DNA of 64,000 bases from CAZSRL01 sp964609615 (GCA_964609615.1 CAZSRL010000003.1:14042-78041), one strand, 5' to 3'. Shown: positions 9,105 through 18,396, counted from the stretch's first letter. Notes: generated by a model from the letters alone, not told the origin. Translations and numbers: made by a program.

Positions 9105-9846
9105 AAGGAATAAAGAAGAAAAATACTTAACCCCAGAACAAAAAAAACAAAAAGCAATTACTATATTAATAGTATATGGTATATTTTTTATATTTTTATT
9201 TATATTTTTAATTAATGGAAACAAGAATATTGAAAAAAATAAAACAACTAATAATGAAACAAATACTACAAAAGAAATAAGTGTATCAAAAAGAGTTAAT
9301 AATTATTTAAAAAAAGATAATTATGAATATTTATATGATTTTGGTACTAGTTTAAAAATAGAAGGTAAATTAGATAATGATCAAAATTTAATAACTAAAA
9401 CATATAAAAATAATAAACAAGTATATTATATAAATAATAATTATTATTATATTTTAAATGATAAAAACAAATTTAAAAGAGTAAAAAATAACTATTTATA
9501 TGAAGATAAAGAAGAAGTATTTACTAATATTAATAATGTAATTAATTTACTTAAAACAGTTGATAAAACAACTATTAAAGATAAAGATAATTTAAAAGAA
9601 GAAATATTTTATATAAATTTAGAAGAATATTTAAAAATATATAATAGTATAGAATTAACAAATTATATAGATACAGAAAATACTAAAATACAAAACTCTA
9701 TTACTTATAATGATGATGAAATAACTATTACATTAGATATGAGTGAAGTATATAGAGTTATTAATAATAAAAAAGAAGAAGTTTTATATATATTTAAAAT
9801 ATATAATGTAGATAAAGTAAATATAGAGGTTAGTTTAGAGAGTTAA
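9097..9846 (+). CDS. Hypothetical single-pass membrane protein, 249 aa
   Basis: I recognise no family. A charged cytoplasmic N-terminus (to about residue 20) is followed by one hydrophobic segment (ITILIVYGIFFIFLFIFLI, about 21-39) and a long extracytoplasmic region rich in Asn, Lys, Tyr and Glu. It overlaps fmt by 8 bases and ends 1 base before rlmN, so it belongs to this operon. Confidence 0.6.
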   Translation: MFKRNKEEKYLTPEQKKQKAITILIVYGIFFIFLFIFLINGNKNIEKNKTTNNETNTTKEISVSKRVNNYLKKDNYEYLYDFGTSLKIEGKLDNDQNLITKTYKNNKQVYYINNNYYYILNDKNKFKRVKNNYLYEDKEEVFTNINNVINLLKTVDKTTIKDKDNLKEEIFYINLEEYLKIYNSIELTNYIDTENTKIQNSITYNDDEITITLDMSEVYRVINNKKEEVLYIFKIYNVDKVNIEVSLES

Positions 9847-9847
9847 T

Positions 9848-10864
9848 ATGAATATATTTGATTATACATATGAAAATTTAAATGAATACTTAATGGATAA
9901 TAATTTTAAAAAATATAATACTGATCAAATATTTGATTGGGTTTATAAAAAAAATATTTATTCATATGAAAAAATGACTAATTTAAAAAAAGAATTAGTT
10001 GATTTTTTATTGTGTAATATAAAAAATAATTTTATTAAAATAGAAGAAAAAATAATAGGAAAAGATGTTATAAAATATTTATTTAAATTAAATGATAATA
10101 ACTATATAGAAGCAGTTTTAATGAAACATAATTATGGTAATAGTATATGTGTATCTTCTCAAGTTGGTTGTAATATGGGATGTGCTTTTTGTGAAAGCGG
10201 AAGACTTAAAAAAGTAAGAGATTTAGAAACTTATGAAATGATACAGCAAGTATTATTAGTAGAAAAAGATATTAATAAAAGAATAGATAATTTAGTTATA
10301 ATGGGTATTGGGGAACCTTTTGATAATTATGATAAAGTAATTAATTTTGTTAAAATATTAAAAGACAATAAAGCTATTAATTTAGGAAGTAGAAAAATAA
10401 CTATTTCTACTTGTGGAATAATACCTAAAATAGAAAAGTTTATGAATGAAAAAATGCAAGTTAATTTAGCTATTTCACTTCATGCTTCTAATGATAAGAC
10501 TAGAAGTGAAATAATGAATATTAATAAAGTTTATCCTATGAATGAATTATTGGATGTAATAGATAAATATATAAAAGAAACTAATCGTAGAGTAACTATA
10601 GAATATATTATGTTACAAGGAATAAATGATAGTGTAGAAGACGCTGTTAAACTTTCTAAATTATTTAAAGGAAAATTAGTTTATATTAATTTAATTCCAT
10701 ATAATATTAATAAGAAATTTTCATTTATTCCATCTAAAAAAGAGCAAATATTAAAATTTTATGATATACTTAAGAAGAACAATATAAATGTAACAATAAG
10801 AAGAGAATTTGGACTTGAATTAAATGCTGCTTGTGGGCAGTTAAGAGCAAAAAAAGAGGTGTAA
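9848..10864 (+). CDS. rlmN: Dual-specificity 23S rRNA A2503 / tRNA A37 C2-methyltransferase RlmN
   Basis: The radical SAM motif CNMGCAFCESG (Cx3Cx2C) lies near residue 112. It is preceded by 'VSSQVGC' and followed by 'MGIGEPFDNYDKV', 'ISTCGIIP', 'LAISLHASND' and the resolving cysteine in LNAACGQLR at the C-terminus. All key residues of RlmN are present and the length (338 aa) is normal. It modifies the peptidyl transferase centre and some tRNAs. It sits directly before the PP2C/PASTA kinase pair, as often in Firmicutes. Confidence 0.96.
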   Translation: MNIFDYTYENLNEYLMDNNFKKYNTDQIFDWVYKKNIYSYEKMTNLKKELVDFLLCNIKNNFIKIEEKIIGKDVIKYLFKLNDNNYIEAVLMKHNYGNSICVSSQVGCNMGCAFCESGRLKKVRDLETYEMIQQVLLVEKDINKRIDNLVIMGIGEPFDNYDKVINFVKILKDNKAINLGSRKITISTCGIIPKIEKFMNEKMQVNLAISLHASNDKTRSEIMNINKVYPMNELLDVIDKYIKETNRRVTIEYIMLQGINDSVEDAVKLSKLFKGKLVYINLIPYNINKKFSFIPSKKEQILKFYDILKKNNINVTIRREFGLELNAACGQLRAKKEV

Positions 10865-10865
10865 T

Positions 10866-11615
10866 ATGCAAATTAGTTATATAAGTGATCCGGGAAAAGT
10901 AAGAAGTCATAATGAAGACTCTGGTACAATAGTTATTAATAAAGCAAATGAATATCTTTTAGTAGTTGCTGATGGTATGGGAGGACATAAAGCTGGAGAA
11001 GTTGCTTCATCAATAGCTGTTGGACATATGGGAGAAAAATTTAATTCTCTTGGAAGTATAGGTACTAAAACAGATGCTATTAATTGGATAAAAGATATTG
11101 CTAAAGAAATAAATTATAAAATAATTAAATATACTGAAGAAAATTTAGATAGTAAAGGAATGGGTACTACATTAGTATGTGCGGTTATGACAAAAGAATA
11201 TTTATTGTTTGGAAATATTGGAGATTCAAGTGGATTTGTAAAGAAAAATAATAAATTATATAAAGTTACTAAAGATCATACATTAGTTAACTTACTTGTT
11301 GAAACGGGAGAACTAACAGAAGAAGAAGCAAAAACACATCCTAAAAAAAATGTACTTATGAAAGCACTAGGTGCTAATGAAAAAATAGATATAGATATAT
11401 TTGATGTTGAAAATACAATTGATGATATATTACTATGTAGTGATGGACTTACAAATATGCTTAGTATAGAACAAATAGAAAAAGTATTAAATGATAATCT
11501 TAGTAGTGATTCTAAAACAAATAAATTAATAAGAAAGAGTAATGCTAGAGGCGGAACAGATAATATTACTATAGCTTATTTATCTAAAGAAAGTGGTGTT
11601 GAAAGTGATAGTTAA
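10866..11615 (+). CDS. prpC: PP2C-family Ser/Thr protein phosphatase (PrpC/Stp)
   Basis: PP2C metal-binding motifs are present in order: RSHNEDS near residue 13, VVADGMGGH near 38, GMGTTLVCAV, LFGNIGDSSGF, DILLCSDGLTNML and RGGTDNITI near the C-terminus. The length (249 aa) matches bacterial PrpC/Stp. It dephosphorylates substrates of the neighbouring PASTA kinase. Its 3' end overlaps the kinase reading frame, which suggests translational coupling. Confidence 0.95.
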   Translation: MQISYISDPGKVRSHNEDSGTIVINKANEYLLVVADGMGGHKAGEVASSIAVGHMGEKFNSLGSIGTKTDAINWIKDIAKEINYKIIKYTEENLDSKGMGTTLVCAVMTKEYLLFGNIGDSSGFVKKNNKLYKVTKDHTLVNLLVETGELTEEEAKTHPKKNVLMKALGANEKIDIDIFDVENTIDDILLCSDGLTNMLSIEQIEKVLNDNLSSDSKTNKLIRKSNARGGTDNITIAYLSKESGVESDS

Positions 11616-13293
11616 GGGAGGAAAAATAAACGATAGATATCAAATAATTAAAACATTAGGAGAAGGTGGAATGGCTAATGTTTATTTAGCATATGATATT
11701 ATTTTAAATCGTGAAGTTGCCGTTAAAATATTAAGAGGAGATCTCGCTAATGATGAAAAATTTGTTAGGAGATTTCAAAGAGAAGCCTTATCAGCATCGT
11801 CACTTTTTCATCCAAACATTGTAGAAATGTATGATGTAGGAGAAGATAATGGACAATATTATATAGTTATGGAATATGTTGCTGGTAAAACTTTAAAACA
11901 ACTTTTGAAAAAAAGAGGACATCTTACAATAACAGAAGTAGTTGATATAATGCTTCAACTTACAGATGCAATCGCATCAGCTCATTCTAGTTATATAATA
12001 CATAGAGATATAAAACCACAAAACGTAATGATATTAGAAAATGGATTAATAAAAGTTACTGACTTTGGTATAGCAATGGCACTTAATTCTACTCAACTTA
12101 CACAAACAAACTCAGTAATGGGTAGTGTACATTATTTACCACCTGAACAAGCAAATGGTAAAGGATGTACTATTAGAAGTGATATTTATTCTATGGGAAT
12201 ACTTATGTATGAACTTTTAACTGGTATGTTACCATATAAAGGAGATAATGCTGTAGAAATTGCTTTAAAACACTTAAAAGAGCCTCTACCAAGTGCTAAA
12301 GAACAAATACCAAACTTACCTCAAAGTTTAGAAAATGTTATTATAAAATCAACTGCTAAGAATCCTAAAAATAGATATAAAGATTCAAGAGAAATGTTTG
12401 ATGATTTAAAAACTGCATTAGATGACTCTAGAAAAAATGAACCAAAATATATATATGAATATCCAGAAGATGATGAAGAAAATACAAAAGTAATAACAAA
12501 AAAAGAATTAAATGATATTAGAGATAATTTAGTAGAAAATGAAGAACCTACACCAAAACAAAAGAAAATGCTTACTATTATTTTATCAATTCTTGCTGCT
12601 CTTGCAGTAATAACAGCTACACTTGTAATAATACTTCCTAAGGTATTGCAAAGACCTGAAATAGTTATTCCTGATGTAAAAGGATTAACAGAACTACAAG
12701 CTGAAAAGAAATTGGAGAAGAAAGGATTTAAAGTTGCAGATAAATCTAAATCAGTAGCAAGTTCTAGATATAAAAAAGGAAAAGTTGTTAAAACTAGTCC
12801 TAATATAGGAAGAAAAATAAAAAAAGGTAGTGAAATAACACTTTATATTTCTACTGGTATAGAAACAATTAAATTAAAAGACTATATCGGAGAAAATGCT
12901 TATGAAGTAAAAGCAGTACTTGAGAAAGTAAATGGCCTGGCTGTAACAATAGAAACTAAAGAAACAACCTCAGATGCAAAAGAAAATATTATAATCGATC
13001 AAGCGCCTAAAAAAGGTACTAAACTTGAAAAGGGAGATACAGTAACACTTTATATAAAAGCAAATGCTGTTAAATGGCCTGACTTTACAAAAGGAAATTA
13101 TACAATAGATGATGTAAAAGAATTTTGTGATGATAATGATGTAAAACTTACTGTAAAAACACAAGAAACTATTTCTTATGATGAAGGAGCAATAATTTCT
13201 CAAAGTAGACCTGCTGGAACTCAAGTATTAAAAGGATACCAATTTACTATTACAGTCGCAGCTTCTCCAGTTAGTACAACGGAGGGGCAATAG
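11605..13293 (+). CDS. prkC: Membrane Ser/Thr protein kinase with PASTA repeats (PrkC/StkP-type)
   Basis: The Hanks-type kinase domain (about residues 11-270) has the glycine loop LGEGGMANVY, VAVKIL lysine near 40, HRDIKPQN near 132 and DFG near 152. A TM helix at about 322-345 is followed by three PASTA-like repeats (starting near 353, 422 and 490), which bind peptidoglycan/muropeptides outside the cell. It senses the cell wall and, in spore formers, germination signals. I chose the GTG at 11605 because it gives the usual short N-terminus 'MIVKGGKINDRYQI'. A strong AGGGAGG at 11615-11621 sits inside the frame and encodes Lys-Gly-Gly; GTG at 11593 is another option. Confidence 0.93.
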   Translation: MIVKGGKINDRYQIIKTLGEGGMANVYLAYDIILNREVAVKILRGDLANDEKFVRRFQREALSASSLFHPNIVEMYDVGEDNGQYYIVMEYVAGKTLKQLLKKRGHLTITEVVDIMLQLTDAIASAHSSYIIHRDIKPQNVMILENGLIKVTDFGIAMALNSTQLTQTNSVMGSVHYLPPEQANGKGCTIRSDIYSMGILMYELLTGMLPYKGDNAVEIALKHLKEPLPSAKEQIPNLPQSLENVIIKSTAKNPKNRYKDSREMFDDLKTALDDSRKNEPKYIYEYPEDDEENTKVITKKELNDIRDNLVENEEPTPKQKKMLTIILSILAALAVITATLVIILPKVLQRPEIVIPDVKGLTELQAEKKLEKKGFKVADKSKSVASSRYKKGKVVKTSPNIGRKIKKGSEITLYISTGIETIKLKDYIGENAYEVKAVLEKVNGLAVTIETKETTSDAKENIIIDQAPKKGTKLEKGDTVTLYIKANAVKWPDFTKGNYTIDDVKEFCDDNDVKLTVKTQETISYDEGAIISQSRPAGTQVLKGYQFTITVAASPVSTTEGQ

Positions 13294-14129
13294 TGGAAGG
13301 TATTATAACTAAAATAAATAGTGATCTTTATACAGTAAGACTTAATAATAAAAAAAGAGTTAAATGTAAATGTAGAGGAATATTTAGAAAAGAGAAGATA
13401 AAACCACTTGTTGGAGATAAAGTATTTGTTAATTTAAAAGATAATGTAATAGAAAAAATATTTGAAAGAAAAAATGAATTAATAAGACCACTAGTATCAA
13501 ATATAGACAAATTATTTATTATAGTAAGTACACATATACCTAGATTTTCATCATATTTATTAGATAAATATTTAATACTTGCTCATAAAAATCATATAGA
13601 ACCAGTTATAATAATAACAAAATTTGATTTATTAGATGCTAAAAATAAATTAGAAGTAAAAGAATATATTAAATATTATAAAAAAGTTGGTTATAGCGTT
13701 TATTTAAATACAGAAAAGACTAAAATAAAAAAAGAATTTAAAGGAAGTGTTGTTGCATTAATTGGTCAAACAGGAGCTGGTAAAACAACATTGCTTAATA
13801 AAATAGACAAAACACTTGGTTTAGAAACAAATGAAGTATCAATTAGACTAGGTAGAGGAAAACATACAACAAGAGTAGTTGAACTATTTGAATTATTTGA
13901 TGGATTTATTGTAGATACCCCTGGTTTTTCATCATTAGAGCTATATAATATAACAAAAGAAGATATTAGAAATACATTTATTGAATTTCCTCTTGGTTGT
14001 AAATATAGAACATGTGTGCATGATAAAGAAATAGATTGTGCTGTTAAAGAAAAATTAAAACAAAATAATTATGTATATAAAAGTAGATATAAAAATTATA
14101 TAAAATTAATACAGGAGGTAAAAAAATGA
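13293..14129 (+). CDS. rsgA: Ribosome small-subunit-dependent GTPase A
   Basis: This is a circularly permuted GTPase: an N-terminal OB fold (to ~65), G4 'IITKFDLL', then G1 GQTGAGKTTLLNKI and G3 'VDTPGFSSLEL'. A C-terminal zinc motif follows, with CKYRTCVHDKEIDC (CxxxxCxHxxxxxC). It acts in 30S maturation. It starts at a GTG that shares a base with the prkC TAG stop and has GGAGGGG upstream. The prpC-prkC-rsgA-rpe order is a standard Firmicute cluster. Confidence 0.95.
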   Translation: MEGIITKINSDLYTVRLNNKKRVKCKCRGIFRKEKIKPLVGDKVFVNLKDNVIEKIFERKNELIRPLVSNIDKLFIIVSTHIPRFSSYLLDKYLILAHKNHIEPVIIITKFDLLDAKNKLEVKEYIKYYKKVGYSVYLNTEKTKIKKEFKGSVVALIGQTGAGKTTLLNKIDKTLGLETNEVSIRLGRGKHTTRVVELFELFDGFIVDTPGFSSLELYNITKEDIRNTFIEFPLGCKYRTCVHDKEIDCAVKEKLKQNNYVYKSRYKNYIKLIQEVKK

Positions 14130-14755
14130 TAGTAAGTGCTAGTATATTAAATCAAAATATAAAACCAAAAGAATTAATACTTAAAATAAATGATACAGAT
14201 GCAGACTATATACATTTAGATATAATGGATGGTAAGTTTGTAAAAGAAAAAACATGGACATATAGTGAAATATTAAATATTACAAAAACCAATAATAAGA
14301 AACTAGATGTACACTTAATGGTAAATAATCCAAATAAATACATAGAAGATTATGCTCTTCTAAATACAGAATATATAACATTTCATTATGAGGCAATTAA
14401 AGATATAGAAAATACTATAAAATTAATAAAAAATTATGGAATAAAAGTAGGAATAAGTATAAAACCAAATACTAGTATAAAACATATAATTCCTTATTTA
14501 AAAGATATTGATCTAGTACTTTTAATGTCAGTAAACCCAGGCACATCAGGACAAAAATTTAATAATAAAACAATAAAAAAAGCAATAGAATTAAAAAAAT
14601 ATATAATAGACTCTAACCTAAAAACACTTATTGAAGTAGACGGTGGTATAAATAATGAGACTATAGACTTAATAAAAGACTATGTTGATATAGTAGTATC
14701 TGCTTCATATTTACATGAAGGAAATATGCAAGAAAAAATTAATTTGTTAAGATAA
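14126..14755 (+). CDS. rpe: Ribulose-phosphate 3-epimerase
   Basis: A TIM-barrel epimerase with 'SASILNQN', the catalytic/metal-binding 'YIHLDIMDGKFV', 'DVHLMVNNP', 'LLMSVNPGTSGQKF' and 'IEVDGGINNETI'. The catalytic Asp residues and the metal-binding His pair (HLDIMDG and HLM) are present. It interconverts ribulose-5-P and xylulose-5-P. It overlaps rsgA by 4 bases and ends the operon. Confidence 0.95.
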   Translation: MIVSASILNQNIKPKELILKINDTDADYIHLDIMDGKFVKEKTWTYSEILNITKTNNKKLDVHLMVNNPNKYIEDYALLNTEYITFHYEAIKDIENTIKLIKNYGIKVGISIKPNTSIKHIIPYLKDIDLVLLMSVNPGTSGQKFNNKTIKKAIELKKYIIDSNLKTLIEVDGGINNETIDLIKDYVDIVVSASYLHEGNMQEKINLLR

Positions 14756-14795
14756 TAACAATTCTTTCTAATATAATTTATTAGGAGGTTTTTTT

Positions 14796-15491
14796 ATGTT
14801 AGAAAAGATTAAATTATTTTTAAAAAATATTAAGTTTTTTACAACTAGTTATAGTATAAATGTGTTTCCTGATCCATTAAATAAAGAGGATGAGGAAAAG
14901 TATATTAAATTGTGTTTAGAGGGAGATAAGGAAGCTAGGGAAAAGCTTATAGAGCATAATTTACGTTTGGTAGCTCACATTGTTAAAAAGTATGATTCTT
15001 ATATGGAGGATAATGATGATTTAATAAGTATAGGTACTATTGGTTTAATTAAAGGAATTGATTCTTATAGTTTAGAAAAGGGAACTAAAATAACTACTTA
15101 TGTTGCGAGATGTATAGAAAATGAAGTATTAATGTATTTTAGAAAGAATAAAAAGAATTTAAATAATATATCTTTAAATGATTGTATTGGTTATGATAAG
15201 GATGGTGAAGAAATAGCGTTTATTGATATATTAAAGTCTGATCATAAAGATATAAATGATGTTGTTTATTTAAAGGAAAAGACTAATTTGTTAAAGAATT
15301 TTATTAATATATTGAATGATAGAGAAAAAGAAATAATTAAGATGAGATATGGAATAATGGGTAGTGATGAATATACTCAAAAGGATATAGCAATGAAATT
15401 AGGTATAAGTAGAAGTTATGTTTCTAGAATTGAAAAAAGAGCGTTGGTTAAAATATTAAGAGAATTTTTGAAAAATAATATAGAAATGTGA
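14796..15491 (+). CDS. sigK: Sporulation sigma factor SigK-like (pro-sigma-K)
   Basis: The protein aligns by eye along its length to late mother-cell sigma-K. It has the short hydrophobic/basic N-terminal stretch before 'NVFPDPLNKEDEEKY' (pro-sequence-like), 'LIEHNLRLVAHIVKKY' (region 2.1), 'DLISIGTIGLIKGIDSY' (2.2-2.4), 'TYVARCIENEVLM' and 'LGISRSYVSRIEKRAL' (4.2). Region 4.2 and 'ARCIENE' favour SigK over SigE. The gene is intact, not split by a skin-type element. TGA stop. A strong AGGAGG lies 7 bases before the ATG. The presence of SpoIVB (26587) fits the SpoIVB-dependent activation of pro-sigma-K. Confidence 0.87.
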   Translation: MLEKIKLFLKNIKFFTTSYSINVFPDPLNKEDEEKYIKLCLEGDKEAREKLIEHNLRLVAHIVKKYDSYMEDNDDLISIGTIGLIKGIDSYSLEKGTKITTYVARCIENEVLMYFRKNKKNLNNISLNDCIGYDKDGEEIAFIDILKSDHKDINDVVYLKEKTNLLKNFINILNDREKEIIKMRYGIMGSDEYTQKDIAMKLGISRSYVSRIEKRALVKILREFLKNNIEM

Positions 15492-15497
15492 TATAAT
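15468..15497 (+). promoter_or_regulatory. SigA-type promoter for the 15531-obg pair
   Basis: TTGAAA (15468-15473), an 18-base spacer and TATAAT (15492-15497) overlap the end of sigK. Confidence 0.55.
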
Positions 15498-15530
15498 AAT
15501 GTATAATTAAAAAAGAAGGAGTGTTTTGGT

Positions 15531-16034
15531 ATGGAAGGTTATGAAGAAAATAAGGAATTAATATTAAAAAAGTATTTAAAATTAATTAATAAGGGCTTTA
15601 TTAGAAATTGTGATAATAAAAGATTTGTTAATGAATATAAGGAAGCATTATTATATTGCACTATATTTAAGGAAGATTTAACAACTACTTTTTTTGAAGA
15701 TTTTAATTATGCGATATCTCAAGGATATAAAAGAAAAGGTGAAAAGGTTGAAACTTTATTGACTTTAGGTATGCTTCATTTGTTTACTCCAATTAAAGAG
15801 GGTAAACTTAGTCCTAGAGAGGTTCATTTAATAGCTAGTTATTTTAAAGCTCCTAAAAGAAATGAACTTATAGAAGATTTTTCTAATGATGAGCTTACTA
15901 ATAAAAAATTAATAAGTGATATTATTAAGGATAATAAAAAAGAAGAAGATAGATTAAAAGAATATGATAATTTATACAGAAAAAATAAAATAAATAAGTC
16001 TAACATAGTACAAATAAGACAAAGAAAAATATAA
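15531..16034 (+). CDS. Hypothetical protein upstream of obg, 167 aa
   Basis: I recognise no family. It is a soluble, mostly helical, highly charged protein with no signal or membrane segment. The last third is rich in Lys/Asp/Glu and may be disordered or coiled. 'GMLHLFTPIKEGKLSPREVHLIASYF' (near residues 83-108) is its most structured-looking part. A good AGAAGGAG site precedes the ATG. It lies 32 bases upstream of obg, where Bacillus carries spo0B, but it shows no histidine phosphotransfer motif that I can see. Confidence 0.6.
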   Translation: MEGYEENKELILKKYLKLINKGFIRNCDNKRFVNEYKEALLYCTIFKEDLTTTFFEDFNYAISQGYKRKGEKVETLLTLGMLHLFTPIKEGKLSPREVHLIASYFKAPKRNELIEDFSNDELTNKKLISDIIKDNKKEEDRLKEYDNLYRKNKINKSNIVQIRQRKI

Positions 16035-16066
16035 TAAAATAATAAATAGAATAAAGAGGTGTTTTT

Positions 16067-17326
16067 ATGTTTATTGATGAGGTTAATGTTAAGGTAGTAG
16101 CGGGTAGAGGTGGAGATGGATGCACTTCTTTTCGTCATGAAAAATTTGTTGAAAAAGGTGGACCTGATGGTGGTAATGGTGGTAATGGTGGTAACATTAT
16201 TTTTGAAGCTGATGAAGGAAAAAACACATTACTTGATTTACAATATAGAAAAACTTTAAAAGCAAATAAGGGTTCTAATGGTGAGGGTAGTAATAAAACT
16301 GGTGCTAATGCTGAAGATTTAATTATAAAGGTTCCTATTGGTACTATTGTAAAGGATGAAAATAATAATTTTATTTGTGATTTAACTGAAAATAAAATGA
16401 GTGCTATTGTTGCTCATGGCGGAAAAGGCGGAAGAGGTAATTATAGTTTTAAAAGTAATAAAATTAAAGCCCCAACAACTAGTGAATATGGTCTTCCAGG
16501 TGAAGAAATATTACTTCATTGTGAGCTTAAACTTTTAGCGGATGTTGGTCTTGTTGGTCTACCTTCTGTTGGTAAAAGTAGTATTATAAGTAGTATTAGT
16601 AATTCTAAACCTAAAATAGCGGATTATGAATTTACAACTCTTATTCCAAACTTAGGTGTTGTTAGATGTAATAATTCATCTTTTGTTGTAGCGGACCTAC
16701 CAGGGCTTATAAAAGGTGCTAGTGAAGGTGTTGGACTAGGGGATAAATTCTTACGTCACATAGAAAGAACTAAAATAATTGCTCATGTGATAGATATGAG
16801 TAGAGAAAATCCAAGTGAAGATTATAAAACAATAAAAAAAGAATTAAAAAATTATAGTGATAAATTAACAAATAAACCTGAAATAATTATTGCTAATAAA
16901 ATGGATATTGATAAATCAATAAGTAATTTAGATTTATTTAAAAAAGAATATAAAGATAAAGAAATAATAGCTATTAGTGCTATTACAAAAGATAATTTAA
17001 ATTTACTAATATATAAATTAGGAGAACTAGTAGAAAATAGTAAAGAAATAGTTGTTGAAAATAAAGAAGATTACAATTATTATAAGTATGAAAAAAAAGA
17101 ACCATTTACAATAAAAAAAGAAGGTAATGTATTTATTATAAAAGGTGAAGATATTGAAAGATTTGCTAAAAAAACAAAATTAAATACAGAAGAAGATGAG
17201 ATGCGTTTTGCTCATATATTAAAAAGAATAGGTGTAGACGATGCTCTTGAACAAGCAGGAATAAAAGAAGGAGATATTGTTAGAATATTAGATTTTGAAT
17301 TTGAGTATGTTAGGGGAATACGTTAA
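16067..17326 (+). CDS. obg: GTPase Obg/CgtA
   Basis: The glycine-rich Obg fold occupies about residues 1-158 (GGPDGGNGGNGGNI, GGKGGRGNYSF). The G domain follows with G1 GLPSVGKSSII, switch 'TTLIPNLGVV', G3 ADLPGLIKGA and G4 NKMD. A C-terminal OCT domain runs from about residue 345. Length 419 is typical. It acts in 50S assembly and stress control and is needed for sporulation initiation in Bacillus. Confidence 0.97.
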   Translation: MFIDEVNVKVVAGRGGDGCTSFRHEKFVEKGGPDGGNGGNGGNIIFEADEGKNTLLDLQYRKTLKANKGSNGEGSNKTGANAEDLIIKVPIGTIVKDENNNFICDLTENKMSAIVAHGGKGGRGNYSFKSNKIKAPTTSEYGLPGEEILLHCELKLLADVGLVGLPSVGKSSIISSISNSKPKIADYEFTTLIPNLGVVRCNNSSFVVADLPGLIKGASEGVGLGDKFLRHIERTKIIAHVIDMSRENPSEDYKTIKKELKNYSDKLTNKPEIIIANKMDIDKSISNLDLFKKEYKDKEIIAISAITKDNLNLLIYKLGELVENSKEIVVENKEDYNYYKYEKKEPFTIKKEGNVFIIKGEDIERFAKKTKLNTEEDEMRFAHILKRIGVDDALEQAGIKEGDIVRILDFEFEYVRGIR

Positions 17327-17354
17327 AAAAAACAAGTTATTTTACTTGTTTTTT
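17327..17354. terminator. Bidirectional terminator between obg and the DUF192 gene
   Basis: Stem AACAAGT/ACTTGTT with a 6-base loop is flanked by A and T runs, and it serves both convergent genes. Confidence 0.7.
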
Positions 17355-17662
17355 ATTGTAAGAATATCTCCTACTTTAATATTTTCTATTTTATTTACTG
17401 GTAATTCTAATGTGTATTTAACATCTTTTTTTGGAAAAATTATTTTTTTTGTTTGAAAGTTTTTATAAATATATTTTACTTTATAGTCTTTATCTAACAT
17501 TATAATATCTAGTTGTTTTAAACAAAAAAACGTATGAATAGCGTTTGTTTTAAATATTAATATTTCATTTATATTTTTTTTAAACATATTACCTTTTAAT
17601 TTTTCTAAAAAAGTATCCATTTGTTTAATTTGATATATTTTATTATTTATTTCTAAAATCAT
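17342..17662 (-). CDS. DUF192 family protein
   Basis: About 106 residues with the DUF192 pattern: a 'KLKGNMF' segment in place of the usual 'RxxGLM', then 'INEILIFKTNAIHTFFCLKQLDIIMLDKDYKVKYI' in the positions of the 'sfwMknt.ipLDvvfld' core, and an ending 'LELPVNKIENIKVGDIL'. Function is unknown; these proteins are often secreted or found beside type IV pilus genes. No signal peptide is visible. The start at 17662 follows AGAGGT by 7 bases; an in-frame upstream ATG at 17689 has no good site. It is divergent from the pilus operon. Confidence 0.65.
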   Translation of the reverse strand: MILEINNKIYQIKQMDTFLEKLKGNMFKKNINEILIFKTNAIHTFFCLKQLDIIMLDKDYKVKYIYKNFQTKKIIFPKKDVKYTLELPVNKIENIKVGDILTIKNK

Positions 17663-17695
17663 TATAATACCTCTATTTAATCTTATCATATTTGA

Positions 17696-17724
17696 TTGAC
17701 AAATCCTAATAAATTTTATAAAAT
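17696..17724 (+). promoter_or_regulatory. SigA-type promoter of the Tad/Flp pilus operon
   Basis: A perfect -35 TTGACA (17696-17701), a 17-base spacer and TAAAAT (17719-17724) lie 23 bases before the Flp pilin ATG. Confidence 0.7.
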
Positions 17725-17747
17725 TAATAATAGGAAGAGTGAGACTT

Positions 17748-17954
17748 ATGAATAAGAATGGGCAGGCTCTAACTGAATATGTGTTAATAATTACTTTGAT
17801 AGCAGTAGTTGCAATCGCAGTCGTTAATATTTTCGGCGGTTATTTAAAAGATGCAATTACTAAGACAAGCTGCGATTTAGTTAGCCAACAATACGAAAAA
17901 GGCGATAAAGTAGGGGAAGGACATTGTATAGATGAAGAATTTGATATGCCATAA
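17748..17954 (+). CDS. flp: Flp-type (type IVb) pilin
   Basis: A 68-residue prepilin: a short basic leader ending in Gly, then the processing site G|QALTEYVLII with the conserved Glu at +5 and Tyr at +6, and a hydrophobic helix to about residue 30. The short tail contains two cysteines (SC, HC). This is the signature of Flp major pilins of Tad systems. ATG 17748 was chosen over a GTG at 17739 that lies within the AGGAAGAGTGAG site. Its 3' end overlaps the next pilin gene by 23 bases. Confidence 0.85.
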   Translation: MNKNGQALTEYVLIITLIAVVAIAVVNIFGGYLKDAITKTSCDLVSQQYEKGDKVGEGHCIDEEFDMP

Positions 17955-18396
17955 AAATGGCTTTACTTTAATTGAGCTTTTAGCAACTATTCTTATTTTA
18001 GCAGCTATTTTATTATTTGTTATTCCAGCAGGAATAAAATATTTAAACTCTTCAAAAACAAATTTAACATCAGTACAAAACTCTAATATTGAAGACGGTG
18101 TTAAATTATATTACCAAGATTGTAATAATAGAATTAATGCAGATAGTTCATCTGATGAATGTATTGAATTTAGTGAATTTTTAGATCAAGATGATAAAAA
18201 AACAACATATTGTGTAACTCTTTCAAAATTAGTTGATTTAAATTACATTGAACCAATTAAAGTTGATGGTAAAGATTATTTTGCTGAAGTTAAAATGTAT
18301 GTATATTTTAAAGGAAATCAAAGTGATACAAATAATATAAAATATAAAGTTACTGAAGCGGATAAAGCAACTGATGTTTGTAATGGTATGGGGTGA
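17932..18396 (+). CDS. Type IV prepilin-like protein with GFTLIELL N-terminus
   Basis: A 154-residue protein with leader MKNLICHKNG and cleavage site G|FTLIELLATILILAAI (class III signal, Glu at +5), then a globular domain with several cysteines. This is the type IVa pilin/T2SS pseudopilin (GspG-like) style, not the Flp style, yet the gene is embedded in the Tad operon. The N-terminal helix includes IPAGIKYLNSS, as in competence/T2SS pseudopilins. It may be a minor pilin. It overlaps the Flp gene, so translation is likely coupled. Confidence 0.8.
   Translation: MKNLICHKNGFTLIELLATILILAAILLFVIPAGIKYLNSSKTNLTSVQNSNIEDGVKLYYQDCNNRINADSSSDECIEFSEFLDQDDKKTTYCVTLSKLVDLNYIEPIKVDGKDYFAEVKMYVYFKGNQSDTNNIKYKVTEADKATDVCNGMG

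Noticed and set aside
11593..11628. A second AUA start, for the PASTA kinase, suggested by AGGGAGG followed 4 bases later by ATA at 11626
   Set aside because: The GTG at 11605 gives the normal family N-terminus with the conserved Gly before 'INDRYQI', and the AGGGAGG is simply the codons for Lys-Gly-Gly inside the frame.
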